Assembly (NCBI GenBank): GCA_030770545.1 | Contig: CM061098.1 | Coordinates: forward strand, 12,507,001 to 12,571,000 | DNA length: 64,000 nucleotides | Reading direction: 5' to 3' | From: Macropodus opercularis | Taxonomy: Eukaryota > Chordata > Actinopteri > Anabantiformes > Osphronemidae | Part shown: in pieces, positions 1-13,200 of the stretch | Layout of the letters: each line of letters starts with the position of its first letter | How positions within the stretch are numbered: position 1 is the first letter of the stretch | Position numbers and translations under genes: made by a program | Notes under the pieces: model-generated | Databases searched by the model: none | What the model was told of the DNA's origin: nothing | Seen by the model: the letters and a program-made list of their open reading frames with translations, nothing else

Positions 1-291
1 GCAGATGAAAAGACCAGTGTGCAGTGGAGTTATTACTATACCGGAGGGGAGAGCAGCACTGTGGTATCTCTCAGAAAGACATGATTTACCAATCGAGTTG
101 CCTGTCACCATGGTAACCTGTGAAAGTTGTGACATTCAGTCAGGAACATGCATAACAGCGAACGTATTAGTCCACAATTATTTCGGAAAGGGCCACAACG
201 TGAATGACTGGGAAGATAAGAAGCTTTAATTGGTGCGTTTCTTTCCTGATTATGCTGAGGACTGCTCGTGTCACATGATACCTGCCTCAGC

Positions 292-322
<31 letters not shown>

Positions 323-3300
323 CTCCAGCAGGAATGCGCCCAACTTATTATTCACTTAATAATCCCTCAGTCGTGGACGTTATCTGCTGTGAACCCTGCC
401 CCTTTGCATTAGGACTATTCTGTGTTTTTCCACTCAGAGCTGTCTCTGTATAAGCAGCCGTTTTGCTGTGTTAGCCTCAGGTAGTGACTTACTGTAAGAT
501 GCTATGTGTTTCAGTATTTACTGAGCTAAATGGCAGTTATTGAAAAACAGTTGTACAATTCTTGGAAATGAGAACAAACTCTTTGATGCAAGATGGAAGT
601 TTTGCGCCTACACAAATGACTCAATCCGTTTCCCCGGTTGGCTACTGGCTAATACATTTGATTATGTACTTTTTAAATTGTGATGGGTGAAAAATGTATA
701 TATTACACATGAATGTATGAATGTTATATTGCTTAAATAATAATAATGTGCAGATATTCACGTGTGCTCCTCTCCCAGCGCTTCTGTGATGGGTGGGCAG
801 TTTTCCCATTACTCCTTGCTCCAGCTTCATTCGTCCAGTATTGCAGCAGCTGCTTTCTTCTCCAATCATTTGCACACAACCACGGAAAATATTTGCAGTC
901 GTTGTGTTGCTGCAAGTTGATGTTATCTCCAATCAGTTGCTGCTCAGGGGAGATGACGTGCTCTTAAGAAGGAATGGGTCTCCATGCCGGCGTGCACACA
1001 GGGCAGATCTCTTCACTTCACTTCACTCTCTCATCCCCAGATCATCACATTTCCATCGCCATGCTTCACCGGTGATGTTTGCCAGGCATCTCTCTTTTTA
1101 TGAGCTGCTCATCTGAGGAGACCTTAGTCTCTAATGCGAAGTGTTTGTGCTCACTGGTTTGTTTTATTTAAAAAGCGCAGCCAGTTCAGCAGCAGTCCTG
1201 CATCTGTTTCTCAAGAAAAACACTTGAAAGTTCTTGTTTTGTTTAAGTTTGTTCTTGAACAGATGTGCACTCGTCCTGATCTGGTCCATTTGTAGCGTGT
1301 GTAGAAATTGTTGTGGGACGTCATGGGATGTTTAGACTCTTGTGTCGGCTCTGACAGCATGTAACTGTCGAGACTGAAGTCAATTGAGTTAGAATTAGTC
1401 TTGATATTTATTGTGATTTAATAATAGCTAATCCCTGGAGGGCTGTGCAGATAGTGGCCGAGCACAGCAGATGGTAGAAGAGCACAGTGAAGGGCTGGAA
1501 AGAGCAGAGCTGATTGATTGATTCTCTAAGTGTCTGTGTCTTAGCTATGTTTAGCACCGTTTCTGTTGTTGTCTGTGCTATTCTCAGCGCGTCTCCGTAT
1601 TTGTTTGTGTCTCTGTGTTTGCATGTGCTTGAGCTCCCAAGGCCGCGGTGACTCAAAATACACCGAGTAAATCAACCTTCCATTGTAATGAACTGCTGTG
1701 TAGGCTAACGTAATTAAATGCGATGTTAAATAATTTCTCTGTGGCGACGGTGGCATGAACCCAATCAGCCTCACAGCGTGACCTGGTGCTTTTCTCCACG
1801 CCTGATTTCAGTCATCACGCACACTCGAGAAACTGCATTTATTAGAGAATGAATATTTATCTTGCCTGAGAAAACCATGGCGAACATTAAATGCGAAGCT
1901 GCGTGTTTATTGGATTCCTCCCGTTTGCAGCTCGGGCTGGTGATGCGCTGTCCCGAGCAACTGCTGCGCAACAGTTCCTCAGGAACGTCTGCGTTCTTGC
2001 CGTCGTCCCCAGAGTCTTCGGTTCAGTGCGACGGTAGCGGGAGGGAGTTCTGTTAAATTTGTCTAAGGGTTGAGTGAACCTGTCAAGGCATCACGGCGCA
2101 CACTCACTGACGTTGCTACCCTGTGCGTCCTTCACACAGAAACAGGCTTAGGATCAAGTTGCTATGATTCAGTCTCATTAAACCCTCTTTCACACCAGCT
2201 AACACAGCTTCAATTAAAACGAAGCCAGTGGGATATTTAAAGCACAATACGATAGATGTCATCATGTCAGTCTCCAGCGAGAACAGGACGTCCTAAGCCA
2301 CAAAGAAAATACAGTGACGACTGTTTACAGTTGTCTGGAGAGTATCATTACAACATAACCAACACGTCCTGGTGCATAGATAGTTACTTTAAAATGTAAT
2401 TATTGTTGGAAGTGTGTAATTTGATTTTCCTTATCTTGTCAGACACTCAGTCAGCTCGTTCTCAAACAGCCCCCATCAGCCAGCACAACGGCAGAGTGCT
2501 GACAATGCAGCCGCCGTCACACTGCTTTTATAACGGCATACATCAAACCGTAAAGACTCGGGAGAAACACTCAAACATCTGCGTACGGGTAATTTCTGTT
2601 GCCCCGCGCTGTAGATTCTTCCCGACAGAGTGCAGAGTAATACGTGTGCAGCGAAAATGAAGAGCTGTGATTTTTAGGCTTCTTGTAATCGGTAGCATAC
2701 GCAGAGGCCTGTGCTCCTGCCCCAGGCGGTGCAGCTAACTTAAAGTGCTCCACTATGTCGAGTCCTTTACAAGGGGCCTTAATGTAATTACTGCACAGCA
2801 TGCTGAGTGGCCCTATCAATATGTGATAAGGATGGAGTCGCCCGTTCGATCGCAGCATTACGCCCAGCGACCATTTGCATGTGTACTTTATTCTAGTTGG
2901 GGAGTTATGAGAGTATGTGACTCACGGCGGACGCTTGGCTTCGTCTTAGAATACATTTATTTCTATGCCACCTGGTTTTATGTATTTTAAATTACCTTTT
3001 AGTGAGGTGTGATAGTGTTGTCTGTAAAACGGAATGTGTGGTAGCACTCAGCCGTGGCCAGCCGTTCGCCACCTGAACTGCTCAGGAAGACAGCTGCACT
3101 GGCAGCCGCCGCCGCCGCACATCATGACTGATGCTGTGCAGAACTCGGTGCCCGGTGGCTGCAAGAATCCCTGGTTAATTGACCTGCAATAACTCCAGCC
3201 CGTCTTTTTCTTGCCTGCATGATCACACAAGTCCAAATATGTCCCGAAATGCTGCCATTTATAAATAGACGCTCACACGTCGCCGCGACGTTGATGTTCT

Positions 3301-3955
3301 CTTTTGTGAAGCGTGTTGTTATCCAGACAACAAAGCCTTAAAATTGGCTTCTATTAGGGATCAGTAATACGGCGCAACCCAAAAGCTTATTAGTTTGTTC
3401 CTGAAAATCCCTGCAAGCGAAATGGATGAGATGCCTTGAGTCCTTTCGGTTGGCATGACAACCGTGCCCCGACATAAGAACACAACATCTGTTCAGTCAA
3501 TAATTGGACCTGAGCTCCTTGTTAAAATGTCTCACTGTGCTGGAGGTTGGTTGTTCCATTTCTGCAACCAAACCCGTGCACTGGAGGAGTCTGAAGATCC
3601 ACCGTCCTCACTAGACTAGTCCATGAAAGCAACCATGTTTTTTCAAGCAATTAATTATGTAGCAACACTTAACATGAAGCGATTTCTCACAGGACAGCGT
3701 TTCCAGTTGATCCGTTCCAGCGCATATTCAAATTTCTCACTGAGCATATCACAAATAAGGCCCATTTTGGGTGAGTACATGATTTTTACAGATATTCTTT
3801 TTTTAGCTTCTTGTGTGTGCAGTCATCCATGAAAGGGTTAAAACTTGGACAGAACCCGCTACTGACCGTTTAGAGTCTCTTCCACTGTGCTTTGCACCTC
3901 ACGGCCTCTGGCAGCTCCCTGTCGTCCTGCTCAGAGTTTTCCGAGGCCCAGCTCG
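1..3955. other. Non-coding stretch, no gene seen
   Basis: All open frames are under 110 codons, overlap one another on both strands and show no domain I recognise. The stretch holds a CAA microsatellite near 300, a short GCC run near 3105-3118, an octamer motif ATTTGCAT at 2873-2880 and ordinary unique AT-rich sequence. A 78-base exon-like interval at 3693-3770 is treated under findings. I see no promoter, RNA gene or transposon that I can defend here. Confidence 0.6.
291..323. repeat. (CAA)n trinucleotide microsatellite
   Basis: About ten uninterrupted CAA/ACA units. The open frames crossing it read as poly-Gln on one frame and poly-Thr on another. That is a by-product of the repeat and not evidence of a protein. 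The flanks are unique sequence. Confidence 0.95.
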
Positions 3956-3967
3956 CCCCCCCCCCCC
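3956..3967. repeat. Poly-C tract (12)
   Basis: Twelve consecutive C residues in a locally GC-rich stretch. Such tracts are prone to slippage and sequencing error, so the length may not be exact. Confidence 0.9.
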
Positions 3968-4546
3968 ACGTGGCCTGGGACTGGATCAGAGTTAGTCTTT
4001 TGCAGACTGACACTGACACATTGGCTGCTGCTGGCAAAATTAGATAAATACAAAGAAATGCGTAACACCCCGACCTGGAGTCGGCTTCATTTATCGATCG
4101 GGTCGTGCACCGGCTGAGACTCCGTTCTCCTCCGTTGGCGCTTGTCCTGACGATGACCCCGAGGATTTTATAGATATGATCAAAGAAATCTCTGACGTCA
4201 GGGCTTGTGTGATCGTGACAACAATCGGGAACACGGAGTAACGAGAAAACTGTTCAGATATCTCCTCCTGCCAGTGGTTGTTTATTCATTCAGCATGCGT
4301 ATTCAGATTTCCCCCTCCGCTGCTCAGCTCTCACAGAGAGACTATTGTGGGCAGGGAATTGTGTGACAGTGTACAATGTCAAGTTGCTGCTGTTGTAGCT
4401 CTGTTGCCAAAGCCCAGTGGTGTTTAAACTGGATCACAGCAGAGCAGGGAATGATAGATGTTTGCAGCTGCCTTTTTTTTTTCTTTCCCCCACTGTTTGC
4501 TTATTGCATGGCTTTATCACGGAAAATCGTTAGGGACACAAATTCT

Positions 4547-4571
4547 TCCAACCTTGAAATCTAAGGTTGGA
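4547..4571. other. Short inverted repeat, 9-bp arms
   Basis: TCCAACCTT at 4547-4555 is the exact reverse complement of AAGGTTGGA at 4563-4571, with a 7-base spacer. Several stems of this size are expected by chance in 64 kb, so it is recorded as structure without an assigned role. Confidence 0.5.
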
Positions 4572-4829
4572 GACGATATTCATCTTAAAATGAAAAGGCT
4601 AAATTACAGAGGATGTATCCGAGGAAATTAAGTTCTGGCTTCATATACTGTACATGACAGGTATTATGAGACAGTAACATTCATCCTAAAGGTAGAATAA
4701 AAAAGGAATGAGAGCGTGAGAGGAGCCTGTTGTTGGGAAGTGCTGAATGAGTCATCTTTTAATATTACCTGCCACGCTGGAGACTCGACTTGTCCTCTTT
4801 AAAATGAATTACACGCCGAACATTGCGGG

Positions 4830-4844
4830 AAAAAAAAAAAAAAA
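4830..4844. repeat. Poly-A tract (15)
   Basis: Fifteen consecutive A. No recognisable retroposon body lies upstream on either strand, so I do not call a retroposed copy. Confidence 0.9.
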
Positions 4845-7800
4845 TCACAGAATGGGAAGCGCGTCTTTCAACCTTTTGTGTTGCTGTTGCATCACATGGT
4901 TCTAATCTCTGCTAAATATACCAACGGCGTGAAAAGATCAGTGCTCGCTCACAGCTCCGAGCAGAAACTCCTGCGTCTCATCTGGAGGGTGTGCTCACTT
5001 TGTCACTGATTTAAGGACTTTGGACTCCTCATCTGCATTTATATACGCGGCCATAAAAGCTGGTTTCTAGTCTTTTCGCTTCCCTCTTCCTTGGACAGTG
5101 TTGAAGAACGGGAATAGAATTGAGATGCTGGCAAAGGCTACTTACTTGACGGAGGCAGCAGCTGCATAAACAATGCTTTATTTCACATCCTCTTAATGTT
5201 TATTCACTGGCTCCCATTCGTACACTGATAGTGCTGAATCACACCCTCGTGCACACTCTAATTATTCTGTACCATAGCAACTGTAACTTAGCAATTGCTA
5301 AACCTCCTCCATTTGAGAGCTTTAGAAAATGTCATTATTCTCCATTTATCCTTTTGTAAAACTCTAGAAGCCGCAGTGGCCGCTTTGTTACGAATTTCAT
5401 TTCCATGAACCCTAACCTGCGAAATCCCCTTTGTAATATGCTGATTTAAGGTCTTTAGAGATTAAGTCATTAAAATTGACTTGTAAATGACTTGCAGTTC
5501 CATGTAAAATATGAAAAGAAGATTGTTTCACCAAGGTGTGGGCTATTAAAATGCAGCAAGTCTCTTCGATCTGATTTTCCAGTGTGGCCAGCGAGGCAGC
5601 GCTGTGAGGAGGACAGCCTCTATAAATTCTGGGCTCTCTGACAACTAGTGACACTCTCTCTCAGCTGATGCATCTTATAGCACTTTGACACACCAAACTA
5701 TGAATCACACAGGATATTAGACTCACATTTAGCGTGACCATTCATATCCAAATTATGGTAATAGTGTTGCCATTCATTCAAGATCCTGGGCTGTTAACCA
5801 TATGCCACGCTGCAGTTATTCCACATAATGCTGTGTAATGCTCCGAACATGGTTGGCGTGGACACAGGAGTGTGCTGCCGACCTTATTTTAGTCATGCTT
5901 TTGTTTTTTGCTGAAATGTGTAGACACTTAAGGCACGTTTGCTTTTGTCACACATTGTGAAAACACGCAAAGTCTGTTTATCTTGTAAAGTCCACGGCCA
6001 TGTTGTTGAGACGTAAATAACCGCCGTCCAACTGCGACACATTCCTGTTCGGTTCCTGCTTCACAGCAAAAATAGAGTAAACATCAGAGCATCACTCCCT
6101 GGTTGCACTGAATTATTATGTTGACACAGATAAGACCAGCCCAGCTGCCATAGCGGACGGATGGGATATTGATGGACGGTTGACTCCACTGCACTGAAAT
6201 TTGTGACTGACTCTCATAAAATCCAGTGTTTTTATAATTTGGCTATTTAAACGTCCGCATCTAGTAGAAACTACCAACTTGGTTAGTGCACTATTCCTCA
6301 GGTTTGCAGACCGACAACCAGTCCACATTAACAACAATGAGCTGTTCAGAAAAGAAAAAAAAGTATTGTAGAAAGGTTAAGGTCACGTTTGTAGCAGTGA
6401 ATGTTTGATTCATTTATGTTCCCACACTCCATTACACCGTGTCAGTGATATTTGTGTGGCATGTGGCCTCTCGATGGCGAAATGCTATAAGGAGCACGTT
6501 GTGTGACCTTGTATATGTGGACCGTTCTATGAAGCAGATTTATAGATTTTATCACCGCAAATATTTGTCCTTTCTTTCTTTCCACTCGTTTCTGAAATAC
6601 ATTTTCTTGCCAGAAGCGATGTGCTCTAGTACCATTGAGAGAAATCGCTGTGTGGAAGAATAGTGCACAGGTTGCAGCAGGGACAGGGCAAAGACGCCTC
6701 CAAAGGACGTCAAGGTAACATCAAGAGTAAACCTAATGATAAAAATGAAATCTTTTAAAAGCCAAGAGGTTATTGAACTGCTAATGTTTTGACTAAACGC
6801 GACTGCTCTCTTAGCTTCACTGTAGCTACAGATGTATTTTATGTTGTCTGTTAATAATATTACATTTCTACTCTTTGCACCTTATTGTGCATATTCACCA
6901 AACCCTTCGTTTCTCTCTGATTTTCTAGCCTAAGCCGAACCGACTGGGATCCTTTCCTCACGCGTTCTCCTGCACCTCCTGTTCATTAAGAGTGTGTGTA
7001 GTGGTTCATTCACCTAAAACGCATGTTGCATCAGAGCATCTACCCAGTGGTGACATTCCCTAGAAAACTGTAACTGCCGATATTTTCTTCACAGAGAGCA
7101 TTTTTACTCTAGTCTGTGTTTATTTAGTTGTGTTCATCTCTCTCGGGTTTGAGAAGTGGGGAAAATGTCAGGAGACGTACGTGGTGGTTGTTTTTTGTGC
7201 AGACGACTACGTTCTCTCCGCTGACGCAGACTGATGTTCTTGCGAATCTAGTGCAGTCGTTTGGCAGCCACGAAATAATGGGAGTGTTATCACCTGCCCC
7301 AACAAGCAATTAGAATAAACAAACGCTCCAGAATTTAGGTGAAAGCCATAGAAATGCCTACGGTATATGCCTCATGTGTCGTCTCTTTTGATATCCCTTG
7401 AATTTTTTCCCGCTTTTCTCTCGCTGATTGTCTTATCGTGTTTGTTGCAGTGCCCGATACATTCCACATATACACAGGCCTCTCCTTTCCTGCCCTCGCC
7501 TAAGGGTTTGGTTTGATTCATGCCCTTTGTCAGAGTTTGAGTGGGTCTGAAAGAAATAATGGTGTGGCTTCCCTGGTAGTGTGGCGCCTTCTTTAATTGG
7601 AGTCTTTGCTCGCATGTACATCACATTCGCCCTTGTTCACTGGAAATCACACATCAAAGGATCGGAAAACTCGTCTCCTGCAGTGTCATCTTGAAGTTCA
7701 TGCCACCGAGGTCCTGACACGAGCGACACATCAAAAACGTTAAGGAAAAAGAAAGGGGAAAACAACAAATTGGAGCCGGCCAGGATTATGTGGACAGCGC

Positions 7801-9854
7801 TCTCACTGTACCGTGCACAGCAGTAATGGAATCATTCCTCCGGGACCTGTGAACTTAAACATACTCACTGTCCTAATGTTGTAAAGAAATCACTGCTAAA
7901 TGATGGATGCATGGACTTTCACCATCTTACACGTGTTCAGCAAGAAACACAAGTTGAAACTGGAGCTTGGATGCTTTAAATGGGTCCGTTCCTGTGGACA
8001 CACACCGACCAAACAGCAGGGCGACTTATTATTGCATCGTGAGTTGACGTACGCCATTTAATCTTGAAAAACATTTTCTCTCACAAAGGCAACTGTTTTC
8101 TAATCCAACACGCTGTGTCAATTACCCATAATGTTGTACATTCTTTCCTAAAATATATGTATTTTCTATCAATATTCACAGTAAATACTGGCAACACTTC
8201 TCTACTCTAATCAGCATTGAAAGCCAGTGTTTTTGTTTTACATCAACCCACTCATCAGACAGAACAATTAGAGTTTGGTAGACAATGAGAAATGTGTTGT
8301 GATCTAAACGCGTTTGTAAAAAGACTCGTTTCTTCGTAATGAAACCCACGCGGCGTCTTCCCAGCTGCTGCGAACGCTCCCTGGAACGACGGGGTACATA
8401 TGTCTAACACGCGGCGGTTGAATTTGAGCCACAAGGTTTTTCCTGTCAGCGGCGCAAATGAATGGTCATGTTTTTATCCACTCAGGTGTGAAATTGCTGC
8501 TGTATTTTGGCAGATCGGTGCAGGTTAATGTACTCTCCGAGGTCCCACTTCCTCGCCCCGTGCATATCCCTGGATAGCATAAGCTGTCCATATCATACAT
8601 GGCGTAGCTTTACGCCAGTCGCTTGGGTGATAACAAAAGATTTGTGAGGGTACTTGTGCGCAGGAACATAGTGAAATGTGGAAACGTGGCCACGAGCTGC
8701 TCTGATGGCTCTGCCCAAATGGCCGTAATTCCTCATTGGTCACGCTGGCTCATTTACCGTTCGTCCTCGTGAGGAGGAGCCTGAAGTGTTTTTCCCCTAT
8801 AGCCACGATGAGAGAACTGGCGGCTTTAATAGCTGGGTGTTTAGGGGAAAGGGGCAGTTCAGCGGTGCTCACATCTGCCTCTGATGTGCTCTCATGCCTA
8901 AGTTAAAGTCACGTGGGAACTGGTCTTGTCTGGGCATTGATTGCTCATTTTTTGGATCCTCTTTCATCTATAAATAAGGCAGTCGTCTGCAGAGCGCGCT
9001 CCCTCTGAAACTCCGGTTAGCAGCACCATGGAGGCAATCAACCTGTCACGCCTGTCTGTAATTGTTTTATGGATGCCACTCTGTCTGTCGCGTTTCACTT
9101 TCAGTCTCTCGCTGTGGCAGATGATTGCATGTTTCAGGTAGGCCTGCTGTTAAGAGCTCCATCTCTCAGGCCTGCTGCATCAGAAATCCCCTCACACGTA
9201 CCCCGTGACCGTCATTTAAAGGATCGCTCACACTGCATCGAAGGGCAGTGGCACAGAGGCCGCCGCTGATAGTCGACTCCGCTGGCGGGGTAAATAAAAA
9301 CAAGAGGTGACTTTCTTGCCTTGTATTTGCTGCAAATATTGCCCAAGAAACACTTTGTCTCTCGCTCTCTTCCCTCATTATCAATGCTTGGTTGCGTGTC
9401 TTACCCAGTGTACTGTAAAGCTTTTCAATAGCAATCTGGGAGGGCTGAGATTTCCGTGCTGTTGCACATTTCTCTCTGCTGTTCTCCAGAGAGAGTCGGG
9501 GATTGCCGGGTCTCCCCTGAGGTTGGACACCAAGCCCCAGGCTGTGTGAACAGATCCAAGATGGAAATTCAGATTTCTTGACTTGGGTTTTTCTGCTAGA
9601 TAAAATCCATACTATGATTTTATTTTATTTTGCCAGGGGCTGTTACAGGGTAACTGTAAACAGAAGCGCTGTCATTAGGGCAAAGCATCTTTTCCTCACA
9701 TCCTTCCAAACAGCTTCAGTTCGCCTCAGCGTGGATTCTATACGTCTCTGGAACGCGACTGGAGGGAGGAACACGGTGACACAGTGTGTTGTGGATGATG
9801 GCGGCGGAGGGCCCCGTCTGGCGCCGTGGTCCTGATTCTCCTCTGCAGCTGGTG

Positions 9855-10290
9855 GTCAGCTGGAGACTGTGAAGGCTGCATGAGTCACATCCATCGTTTT
9901 CGCACTCATCAAACCATTCAGCGACCCCTCATGCCCTACGGATGGAGGTATTGTCTTCCTAGCACAGATCACCCCCGTGAGGACGGAAGTGTTTCATCAT
10001 GGGTTAAAGGTGATGACTCAGAACAGCTTTGTTTTGATTTGCGGGGACCGTTCCTTCTAAGGGTACAAGTGGACCCGCCTAATGCCAGCAAAATGCCACC
10101 CACAGCATAATAAAAGTGCCAGATCCTTTCACTGTAGGGGTCAAGCTTTCGTGCCTGCCCCATCTCTTTGTGTATGCCAAACATGCACCCATGGTGAAGG
10201 ATGACTCATCAGACCATATCGCTTATTTCACCTTTGCCAAGTGCCGCCTTTGGGTTTTGCAGCACTGGACGTTCAAATCCACATCATCTT
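9855..10290 (-). mobile_element. Tc1/mariner-type transposase relic (internal fragment)
   Basis: Read on the minus strand, this interval follows the catalytic core of a fish Tc1-like DDE transposase. From about 10290 down it encodes, in one frame, IWSDESSF (holding a catalytic Asp of the SDE-type motif), then LTPTVKGSGTFIMLW, matching the family's conserved PTVKxGGGxxMxW block. After an in-frame stop near 10090 the homology continues through a decayed version of the QDDNAPxH block and an EWFDE-like stretch, ending at a remnant of the WPSQSPDLNP block near 9855. The final Glu region is missing. Stops at several places, loss of both ends and no visible terminal inverted repeats show a dead, truncated copy. 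An open frame at 9969-10184 is out of phase with the transposase and is a shadow. The family call rests on remembered consensus blocks; an aligner should confirm the exact ends. Confidence 0.85.
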
Positions 10291-13200
10291 TGTAATGTGT
10301 GGTGTATCCGCTGCGCCGGTGCTGTAATATCCCTCTCTGTGTAATTGTTAATGGACTGTTTTTGCTGACACAATCCGATCACGTCCCGCATTTCATTCTC
10401 AGCCTGAGGAAAAGCTGCTCTTTAGTTTATCCTCGCGTACGGCGCTAATGCGCGAGCATCAAACGTGAGCTGTCAGCCGCGATTTCTGACCTTTCTTACT
10501 GATGTCTTTCCCACAGATCTAATGCAGATGTCACTTTAATCTCTGTTCCCCTTGAAGCACCAGCAGCCTGAGCAGTCAAAGTGACCGAAACTCCTGCAAT
10601 CTGCCCCAATAATGAACCTCCTTTCAAAGTCACCTAGATCTCTTCCCTTTTGCCAGCTTGTCCCAGAATGAACTGGACCTGCACAGGGTTTTTATCCACA
10701 CCACAGAGGTTTAAAGCTCAACTGTACTGTGCAGTGCACCTGTGTGGAAGCATCTGCATTTTGTTCTCCCCTCATTTATTCAGGAGTTTCTTTCACACGG
10801 TCCCCAGTCTGTAATAAGACGCAGCTCTTTCATCTCTTCAGAATAAAAGATGCCCGGAACTGACATGGCTGCTCAGAGAGTTGCAGCTTTCCCCCGTCGT
10901 GCAACCTGTGGCGAGCACCCGGCGAATGTTTAATACCAGTGCGTCATCACGTCGGAGCGTCGCCTCTTGCACGCGGCTGGTTCTTAAGCTGCTCACTGGC
11001 GCCGCGTGAATTCGACATCAAAACGCAGAATTTATCCTTTAATCGTTCTCTTTATTACGGCACCACTTGACATCAGACGTTTCCCATTGTCTGGCTTTGT
11101 TGTTCGAATTAGACACAGTATATGACTGTGATATCTTAAGTAAGATAAGTAAGAAAAAAGACCTAATGAAGGAAGTTGCAGAATGGCCTGGGGTCATGTG
11201 TTAGTATCAGCGTGGTGTACTGATATGGAATAATTCACTGGAAGCTCACATGTTACATTCGGGGAAATCTGAATATTTTCCCACACAGACTGAACAGGGC
11301 AAAGATTCTCAGTGCTGAAGTACGACCAGACTTGATATTTCTAATCTCCTGACATTTTTCCTACCAGCAGTGCTCAGTCTCCGCTCTGGAGCATATCTCT
11401 GTGAGAGTACCGCAGCGTAGTAGAAACTGATAAATTATTCTGTTGAGGGTTTGAAGACACGCTTGGCTAAATGGCTGCCAATAAACAAGACTCTGTGGAA
11501 CTAAATCACCCTCACAATCATCATGCTGCTGTCACAGTTCTTGACAACAGGTACGAATCAGCGTAGCATATGCTTCCCTGCAGAGCTGAATATGAAACTA
11601 GTTAGAAGGAACAACTGTAGCTGCCATCTACCAAGGAAATGGAAAAAACAGAACATGATGGCTGCTATAGAAATATTTCAAGCTGACAAGTGTTTTTTTT
11701 TTTCCTTTTTACAGATATACACGAAAGCCAAGATGTGGTGAATAATACATCCTTATAAACATGTGCCCTGGCAGCAGAGATTACATTTTGTTTCATGGTG
11801 CTTTTGAGGTGTTGCCTGTTAAACCTTCACCTCCACTCTGCGGTTGGAAGCATTAAACCTTACTGATACCACTAATGGCTGCTGACATACAGCAAACCTT
11901 CAAATATTCATTCATTCGCAGCTTGTTTAATCTAAGGGTCTCCTCACTCCGGTTGGTATCTGACCCTGTAAGTACTCTTGGTTTTGTCCAGACGTTCTGA
12001 GATATTTGCCTCTGAATGTTCACTTCCATTTCAATGCCTTTTTAAATTAGCCTCTTAAAAACCACCCAGCCTGTAGTGAAGTTCATATATGGCCAATAGA
12101 AAAGACTGAACTCTATTTGAAACCGTGTTTGTGTTTTTCAACCAGTTGTCTTACGATCACACTCATTATGACGACTCCCATGAAGACGAGGAGCTGTAGC
12201 GCGGTGGCCATGCTTCCAGCCACCGCATCGCATTTACAGGAAATTGGAGTTTTGCTCTGCCGCTGCAAATAAATTGGTCAACAAACATTCTGACACCATC
12301 AGCTAGCGTATTAATACACAAGATTAACACACAAGAATTTTGCTAGCGCAACAAAAATATCAAAGAGAAACAAGAAAGACAGAGTAATAGCCACTGGATA
12401 AATTGTGCTTAATAGAGTAAAAACCTTTAAAATTAATTGAGCAGCCAAATGTTACTTCTTCCTTCTCATGCATGCTTGCAGCTATGGGGAATCCTATTGC
12501 AAATGGAAATGGCTTTGTCCTTTGTCTGGTGAATGAGAGGATATCATAGTCATCACATTATTCTTTTTTTATTGGGGCCCGTGCTGCCGAATGCACTTCC
12601 CGCTGCTGTATGCGGTTCTGCGGAGGTGCTCGGTTATGGTAGACAATAAACGGCACGCCGCAATATTTTATTGTGATCATGTAAAACACAACCGATCAGT
12701 AATGGCACAGCAATCAGCAGCTATTAGCTGGATGTGGATTTGCATAAAGAGCAGATCATTTACATGATCAGACAATTCAATTCATCACTGGTGGCGGGAG
12801 GTCTTGGCCTTTTTCCTCCTTGAGCTGTTTAAGCCATGCAAAGCCATGCGTGGCAAAACATTTTAATGTGTTTTTTGCGAAGGGAAATTTGACCTTTTAT
12901 TGCACATATATTGGGAGACAATGAGAAAACACACTTGGCGCCAGGCTGCAGGAGGCGGAGGAGGTTTTGAGTCGAGTAAAGCCTGAGTTCAAGTGTTTTC
13001 GGTTGCATCTCACCTCAGTTTGCTGGACATGCTGGACAGTAACTGGTCTGACATTGTTAACGGAGCCAATATCCAGTCAGGGCTTCTTGCCTCAGAGCCC
13101 ACTGTGCTGTAGCACCCAAGACATGAGAACTGGGAGGGAGCAGTGGCATCGATACGTTTCATCTTTGCTCAGACGGCCGTCTCGCTCTTGCAATCAAAAC

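Larger units (their letters stand above)
3968..9854. other. Non-coding stretch, no gene seen
   Basis: No open frame exceeds about 90 codons and none resembles a known protein. It contains a T10 run at 4473-4482, an A15 run at 4830-4844, a short perfect inverted repeat at 4547-4571 and otherwise unique sequence. The stretch around 6120-6320 is unbroken, non-repetitive and AT-rich and could be conserved non-coding DNA, but nothing in the sequence alone proves it. Confidence 0.55.

Noticed and set aside
9969..10184. 71-codon open frame, minus strand
   Set aside because: Overlaps the Tc1 relic but is in a different frame from the transposase blocks; a shadow.
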